Shown in pieces: positions 57,791 to 64,000 of a DNA stretch of 64,000 nucleotides; within the stretch, counting starts at the first letter, position 1; every line of letters starts with the position of its first letter. This DNA comes from Leguminivora glycinivorella (taxonomy: Eukaryota; Arthropoda; Insecta; Lepidoptera; Tortricidae). Position numbers and translations under genes: made by a program. Under the pieces are notes generated by a model, which saw nothing but the letters and a program-made list of their open reading frames with translations, ran no database searches and was not told where the DNA came from. Where the stretch lies: contig NC_062998.1 of NCBI RefSeq assembly GCF_023078275.1, positions 19,543,916 through 19,607,915 of the forward strand, read 5' to 3'.

Positions 57791-58439
57791 GGGATAATAT
57801 ATGTTATATATTTGTAAACTACTCGCAAAGCCCTATAATTTGATACCACACACGGTATGATTAAGCGCTCGGTTGCGATTTCACTATTTTTCACGTGAAA
57901 GCCCTCTTAATATTGTTTATTTTATAAATATAATACCTACACGGGTTAGCGTTTATTTTTCGAACAGTTTAATTCACAGTTTACTCGTAACCTCATTGTT
58001 CATGGGCGACGGTGGTTGCTTACTATCAGGCGATCTGACTGATCATTTGTCTACTATGGCATCAAAAAAATTACCACGGGCCAGACGATGTATCCATATC
58101 ACTGTTTCTACTTGACATCCCGCAGTGTGGCATCCAAATCCCCGATCACTGCCAATTTGGTAACGACATTTCGCAAATCGCAACGCAACGTGTACGTACG
58201 CATCTAATTTATAATTATGGGTGTTGAGAAAGGGGCGGTACATGGCCTGGGGCCTAGAGCGGCTAGGACTGCAAATCCGCCACTGAATACTAATAGTCAA
58301 CTATGAATCTATAAGAAACCAAATTCATGCTATTGAATAGGTGTATGTTATTAAAAAAAATATTATGTAAAAGTCCAATACTTATAACAAAAAATACAAG
58401 GGAATGTATCTGGCCTATTAGTGGACAGTGACCCTGACT

Positions 58440-58605
58440 GCTAAGTCAAGTGCGAAGTGCGAAGATGCTAAAAGTCGATTATCCTGGGTTCAAAACCCAG
58501 TAAGAGAGAGAGAGAGAGAGAGCACAGATATTTTGTTCCTGAGTCATGGGTGTGTTATAATTATGTATATAATTATCATTGTCTAGGTACCCATACCGTA
58601 CCACA
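58440..58605 (+). mobile_element. tRNA-derived SINE with AG microsatellite
   Basis: GGGTTCAAAACCC (B-box-like), then (AG)10 at 58502-58522, then TTGTTCCTGAGTCATGGGTG as in 6515-6660. Confidence 0.7.
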
Positions 58606-58609
58606 AACT

Positions 58610-58805
58610 TAAATTTTTGAAAAAACCCCTGACCGCGACATAACATGAACACTCCAGACTAACTCAGATATCAAACAAAAAAAACGAAATCTAAATCGGT
58701 TCATCTGTTCGGGAGCTACGATGCCACAGACAGATGCACACACAGACAGACAGGCAGACACGTCAAACTTATAACACCCCATTGTTTTGCGTCGGGGGTC
58801 AAAAA
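58610..58805 (+). repeat. Interspersed repeat R-B, copy 4
   Basis: Landmarks CGAAATCTAAATCGGTTCAT and TTTTGCGTCGGGGG. Confidence 0.8.
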
Positions 58806-58867
58806 CATAAATATATCCATGTAAACTTCCCAAACTGTATCAACCACCCAATCATTTTCTGACTATA

Positions 58868-60580
58868 TTAAGCTAATGAAAATGAAAATGAAAATGAAAA
58901 TGAAATATTTATTTTTCAAGTAGGCATATTACAATGCGCATATGAACGTCAAATAAAGCTACGCCGGCTCTAACCCTACGCCTCAGCCTCGAGAAGATTT
59001 CAGTCCCCCCTCAGTTGGGAGGGGGGTATCCACTATGGGACCGGCAAGAAACTCGGCGGGCAACTTCTTTTCAAAACATTACATCTTATAACTAACATGC
59101 ATTAAATAACAAGATACAATTTAACCTGCAAAAGTATTCATCAAAGAATATGAACAGACTAGGTACTCTATGGAAATTAATTTCAATAAATTATATTATT
59201 GCTTAATAATACGTCGTTCTTCTTCAGAGAAAACATATCAAATTGTCACAGAAGAAAAAGATAATATGAATCTCAATGTCATTAAATATGTAATTTACCT
59301 ACACAACATAAAATATAAAATATTTGATGTGCTTTCTTATCTGAACTGTGTCCTCTATACATAATACAATTATTTTAATTGCTATTCGTTTTTTGTAGTT
59401 TCTGGTTCGGGCCATGCATGTTTGTCTGTCAAATAGTCCTCGACTCTGTAATAAGCCTTTAACATCAATGATTTTTTTAAGTAGTTCTTAAGAGCTGGGA
59501 GGGGTAATCTCAAAGCAGTGTCAGGTAACTTATTATAAAAATGAATGCATTGCCCAACAAATGACTTCTGTACTTTACGGACACGAAACTTCTTTATGGC
59601 AAGCTTATTTTTGTTTCTAGTGTTATAATTATGGATATCAGAATTCTTAGTGAAACAGTCTAAATTCTTAACAACATAAATTATACTATCATAAATGTAT
59701 TGGGAAGCTACAGTTAAGATATTAATTTCTTTGAAGAGTTCTCTTACTGATTCACGTGTTCCTAAGTTGTAAATAGAACGAATGGCTCTCTTTTTAACCG
59801 ACTTCAAAAAAGGAGGAGGTTCTCAATTCGACTGAATGTTTATTTTTTTTATTTTTTTTGTAATACAAAGATAGTCTGTATGTCAGCTGCTTTGCCCCAA
59901 ACCAGAATACCGTATGACATTACACTGTGAAAATAACTATGATACACTAGGCGAGCTGTCTCAACATTAGTCAGTTGCCTGATTCTCCTAACGGCGTATG
60001 CGGCTGAACTTAATTTGCTTGCTAGTTTCCTTATATGAGGACTCCATTGTAGATTTTTGTCCAATGTTAAGCCAAGGAACAGTGTTGTATCTACCATCTC
60101 TAAGCATTCATCATTCAAAAGTATTTTTGTATCGATTGGTTTAACATTCGGCAGAGAGAATCGAATACATTTGGTTTTCTTAGAATTAAGAAGTAAATTG
60201 TTGACAGTAAACCACTGCAGTACATCAGCTAACGTGCTATTAATTACATTGTAATCCGTAGATTTTCGGTCAACATTAAAAAGCAGTGATGTATCATCAG
60301 CAAAAAGTACTATTTCACAAAAGTTTTTTACTATACATGGCAAATCATTTATATAAACCAAAAACAGGAATGGACCTAAAATTGAGCCTTGTGGCACTCC
60401 TAATTGGACAACAGTCCCGCTAGAGCGAGTTTTGTTAACAACTACTGTTTGTGTTCTATTGCTAAGGTAAGAAGACATAAAGTTTAGGGCATTTATAGAC
60501 AAACCATAGTGTTCTAATTTCAAAATGAGCGTTCCATGATCCAAATGATGTTGTTTTGAGATCAAATAACATAAAATTTA
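58868..60580 (-). pseudogene. Jockey-like non-LTR retrotransposon, 5' truncated, copy B
   Basis: 60565-59849 encodes the RT palm with Gly-Val-Pro-Gln-Gly-Ser and the catalytic Phe-Ala-Asp-Asp. 59807-59382 encodes the C-terminal part, ending near 59382. A ~65-bp insertion (59797-59862) with AGGAGGAGGTTCTCAATTCG splits the frame. The 3' end has AATAAA and a CATTTT tail (58874-58905). Confidence 0.87.
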
Positions 60581-60589
60581 TTCTTAATA

Positions 60590-61735
60590 ATTAGGTTAAC
60601 TTTTATCAGCAATCATGTAACTCAATTTAATTTATCTTTTAAATCGAATTTGTATGCTTATGTTTTTGAGAAAAGGGGTAAAATGCTATAATATTATCCA
60701 CTAAACTACCACATGCCAACCATATCAGTCATATGGTTCTGAATTAGAAGCATGGATGGACAATAACAGGGAAACAGATACATATATTTTAAATGCAATA
60801 TTTAAGCAGTTTTTTTGTTATTGTTGTGCAATTGATAACATGTTGGTTGAAATACTTTTATCATAATTTTGTTTGCTTTCGAATAAGTGGTACTGAAACT
60901 TGAGTTTCATGTGCTCTGCCCGCTTTTGGGAATGCAGGCGGGATTTTGTGTACGCCACATATGTTGTACATGTACTAAGGATGATTATTGATTATACACC
61001 ACCTTACATTTTCATTATGTTGTACGAAAAAACTGCTGACAATGTTTTCAAAATTCTTTGATTACTTTCATTTTAGCTACCTCACCAGTATACCCACTAA
61101 CAAGCTTTAATACAATATATTTTTATCAAAAATATTGCTGAAGGAGTACATGAATAAAGCGGCATGATTTAAATCTCTGACAATAGGCCATTTGTTCTTC
61201 ACAGATAATTTTCCGAGAGTTAATAAGTTTAATCGAAATACTAGAACTGGGTGTTTGATTACTAATCCGGAACAGGTCCACGTAAATGAAATCTACACAT
61301 TGATCTTCACTATCAAAAAGTTAAATAAACAAACTGGAAACAGTTGCAAATTGTGTAAATGACAGAAACATAGCCCTTTATTTGAAATCCCTCTGTAGCA
61401 CGCCGAAGCACGTAGCTCGTAGGTTTAACATAGCTTTCGTTATACTCAGGTACACAGTAATATCCTCTGTCCATCGGTGGCCCTTGTTTATTTGCAACAA
61501 AGTTTACAAATAGTCAGTCTACGGGCTTGAAATCTGGACGACAGTAAATTATTACGCGACAAATGTGGATATGGCTGATCACACTCGCTTTACACGTAGC
61601 GTACATCATAATGCATACGTTTACAATATTGATATCGCAATTTATTATATTATACTAGGTAAATATCATATGTATTGTTGCAAATATCACTAGACTTTTT
61701 TACATCGTAAATTAAGCTAGCTAGATGAAATTTAA
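60590..61735. other. Unassigned AT-rich spacer
   Basis: No coding or repeat signal recognised. Confidence 0.4.
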
Positions 61736-61739
61736 GTAG

Positions 61740-61916
61740 GCTATAAAATGGCACAGTATAAAACCAGTAATAACTCTTCTTACAAACTTCACGCCGCGCG
61801 GTGTGTCCCCCTCCCTCCCCTCGCATGCGGCGAAAACATGCGAAACTGGTGATTATTGGGCTGGACAGTCGGGGCCGCGTTTGCGCGCTGTGTTGACGTG
61901 TTGAGTTCGGGAGAAA
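61740..61916 (+). promoter_or_regulatory. Putative promoter of the THAP gene
   Basis: TATAAAA near 61742 is followed by a GC-rich run with CCCTCCCTCCCC, then the start codon, in an otherwise AT-rich stretch. No transcript evidence. Confidence 0.35.
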
Positions 61917-62026
61917 ATGACGTCAGCACCGAAGACATATTTTCGTTACTGTAGTGTTTATGGGTGTATGGAAAGTTCTCAAAATGCGGAAATGTCATTC
62001 TTTAGAATTCCTAGACACCCAGAAAA
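61917..62026 (+). CDS. THAP-type zinc-finger gene, first coding exon
   Basis: An ATG at 61917 opens 36 codons ending at a strong donor (GTAAGT at 62027, phase 2). The sequence has Tyr-Cys-x4-Cys at residues 11-17, then Phe-Phe-Arg-Ile-Pro (28-32). This is the Cys-x(2-4)-Cys plus Phe-x-Pro start of a THAP DNA-binding domain; the Cys-x2-His half should lie in the next exon, which I cannot find before the window ends. A GC-rich stretch (61790-61900) and TATAAAA at about 61742 precede it. A CRE-like TGACGTCA overlaps the start codon. It could be a host gene or a domesticated P-element-type gene. Confidence 0.72.
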
Positions 62027-62029
62027 GTA

Positions 62030-63490
62030 AGTGGTTGTTATATATTTGCAGTGTTAGGTACATTATTGCTTACGTAAATGGCGTAAAAGTGAGATTTAAA
62101 GCTAGAATGACACATTAAAATCAATAAGGATTTATCTGTAACGACATTTAGGTAGATGCTGCGATCTATCTAGCTCGAAAGTTTGGTACCTACTTAAATA
62201 TTGTGCAAACATCTATTCAAACATTTTATGTAAATATGATTTCGTCAGTATTTAAGAAACAAATACGTACTTGAATCTTTATTAGATAAAAAGGTAGAAA
62301 GAGCGTTGGTACTAGCATAGCGCCATACACAGTTACTAATACGAGTAGGACAGTAGGTACCTACGTTTCTAGTTCAAACGAATCTTTTTTTTATTGTGAT
62401 GGATTGGGTGTATTCTAGAGAAAACATATAAAATGAACACTTAAATTAACGCTTTTGCAATTATTGTTACACAATCTACTATTGCGCGTATGAGAGTAAT
62501 ATATTTATAATGATTTTTTGTATCTTCAATACTGACTAATGTGGTGTCATGACGTGGTATTGTTATACTAAAACCTACTTACAGTTAATAGTACCTATTA
62601 GATTTACAACAACTTACATTGTACGAAGTCGATTATAGTAACGTTGTACAACCCTGCGTGACCTTGCGCAGTAGTAACGACCGCGCCGCCGCTGCCGGAG
62701 ATTAACTACTGATATATCCTTATACTGTGAAAATGGGGTCGACCAACCAGTTCTCAATCCCCAATTTTAAAGTTTATAATGTGTTTTTTCAACTTGGAAT
62801 GGCTACCAAAAATAATATTTTCATGAAGTGATTCGTTTTGTTTCGTAGTTAGTTCATGTATATTAAATACAGAATTGTTCAAATGCAACGTAAATATGTA
62901 GGACTGTGGGACTGCATTTATTCATTTACTTTTAACATAATGTTTTAATCAGGGTCAGACACTATCGGTCGTGTGTCCATTTTATGTAGGTCCATAGATT
63001 TAGTATGTGGATCCGTGGAACAACGGTTCCCACAAAGAGGTACAGGCGGCGCGGGGGTCTAAGTTAAATTGGCAAGGGTACAAGAGTGTAGGGCATCGGG
63101 CAGGCTCGCATCTGTATCGATCCGTCGCACGGTACCGGCGGCCGCGGCCCGCGCGCCCGGCCCTGCCGCTCTGCCGCGGCTGCCGGCCCAGCGCCACCTC
63201 GATGTCTACCTACACATATTGAACTAGCCTAGCCAATCACGCTCAATCATCCAGCTTCTATTTCATCTATGCCGTCATATTTAACTATAAGTATGCTAAC
63301 ACATACATACACAGTAGGTACCTATCTACCTATACACCTCCAGTCGACTGTTTTAACTTAACTTATAATTACAACATTATATAATAGACAACATTAAATA
63401 ATATTATAATAATTCGCTATAATAATAAATAGACGCTTTAAATTTATTTAAAATAATAAATACATAAATAAATAATCGTATTTAATCTAA
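62030..63490. other. Intron or spacer after the THAP exon
   Basis: Nothing recognised except a GC-rich island at 63040-63200 and AT-rich simple sequence at 63380-63490. Confidence 0.4.
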
Positions 63491-63492
63491 AA

Positions 63493-64000
63493 ACCGGCCA
63501 AGTGCGAGTTGTACTCGCGTTGCTAGGGTTCCGTACACTACAAGAAGGGCTTAAGCGCCTCCTTTTTAGTAGGAACTTATGTCATTTTCGCGAATAATCG
63601 ATATTTTGAACAAAATGAAACAGAAATGAGTTTATATGTAATATTCAAACGCGCTCACACAATTTCAAGAGATTTGGTAACTCCTTACAGCGGCAGTAAG
63701 TGAAATCCGTAATTTGAGTTTTTTTTCTTTTCAGTCCGACTTACGCTTTACTGTAGATTTCTAATAGGTTTCCCTGTAATCTATAGATTGAAAACTATCT
63801 CGTGTATTTTTTTTGAAAATTTTACGTTTCGTAGTTTCGGAGCTAAGGGGAATGGTAATTTTTTGCCTATTTTCTTAAATTACTTTACTTGAAATACTTA
63901 AGCTCTTTCATTTGATATGTAACACAATATAGTTCTAGAAACTTTGATTTGTAATTTTCACTTTTACCCCCCAATAGTGGCCCCTATAATTGAATTTTGT
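63493..64000 (+). mobile_element. Partial lepidopteran repeat at the window end
   Basis: Begins CCGGCCAAGTGCGAGT and has AGGGTTCCGTA, related at its ends to the 554-bp repeat family but with a different body. It runs off the window. Confidence 0.6.

Larger units (their letters stand above)
54127..58285. mobile_element. Possible 4.16-kb hAT-like unit
   Basis: CAGTGGCGGATTTGC at the left and its inverse at the right are flanked by AATACTAG and AATACTAA (7 of 8 equal). CAGTGGCGG is a hAT-style end. The interior holds only other insertions, so the pairing could be chance between two solo ends. Confidence 0.55.

Overview
The window is eukaryotic, AT-rich and intron-rich nuclear DNA. It is almost certainly from a moth or butterfly. 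The reasons are single-gene density of about one gene per 20-30 kb, GT-AG introns with many palindromic MITEs, tRNA-derived SINEs whose body carries the typical lepidopteran 'GAGTCATGGATG' region, and fragments of several insect non-LTR retrotransposons. No bacterial features (operons, Shine-Dalgarno sites, CRISPR) are present.

Three host genes are supported. (1) On the minus strand, from the ATG at 41844 down to at least 13923, lies a 20-exon coiled-coil gene. All phases join in frame to about 892 codons. The product aligns along its length with CCDC39 (FAP59), half of the CCDC39/CCDC40 96-nm axonemal ruler of motile cilia and sperm flagella. (2) On the plus strand, four exons between 44193 and 48693 encode a 548-residue C2H2 zinc-finger protein. 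(3) At 61917-62026 (plus) is the first coding exon of a THAP-type zinc-finger gene that continues past the window or into an unrecognised exon. An RFX X-box-like 13-mer at 43021-43033 lies in the gap between genes 1 and 2, upstream of CCDC39.

The rest is layered mobile DNA. 1-12600: nested MITEs, a hAT-like element with 8-bp target duplication (6196-7119), a PIF/Harbinger element with TTA duplication and a MADF coding remnant (7561-8912), long hairpins, and a minisatellite with telomere-like CCTAA runs. 12600-41850: CCDC39 and its introns, which contain a 12+12 unit palindromic satellite (17449-20470), an RT element split by a 4.06-kb element with ~1.07-kb inverted arms (21715-27842), a 1-kb palindrome, a piggyBac-type TTAA insertion inside another repeat, and hAT-type MITEs. 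45100-54100: the zinc-finger introns and 3' flank with further MITEs and retroelement ends. 54127-58285: a possible 4.16-kb hAT-like unit holding a broken Tc1/mariner transposase and two retroelement fragments. 58868-60580: a 5'-truncated jockey-like element.

The most unusual pattern is inside CCDC39. At five exons (7, 14, 15, 17, 20), copies of the exon's own 3' part, usually with its splice donor and a little intron, lie just downstream in the following intron. Two of these form near-perfect tandem arrays (134 bp x 8 at exon 17, 124 bp x 7 at exon 7), while the others are decayed. This looks like a recurrent, directional exon-end duplication process in one ciliary gene.
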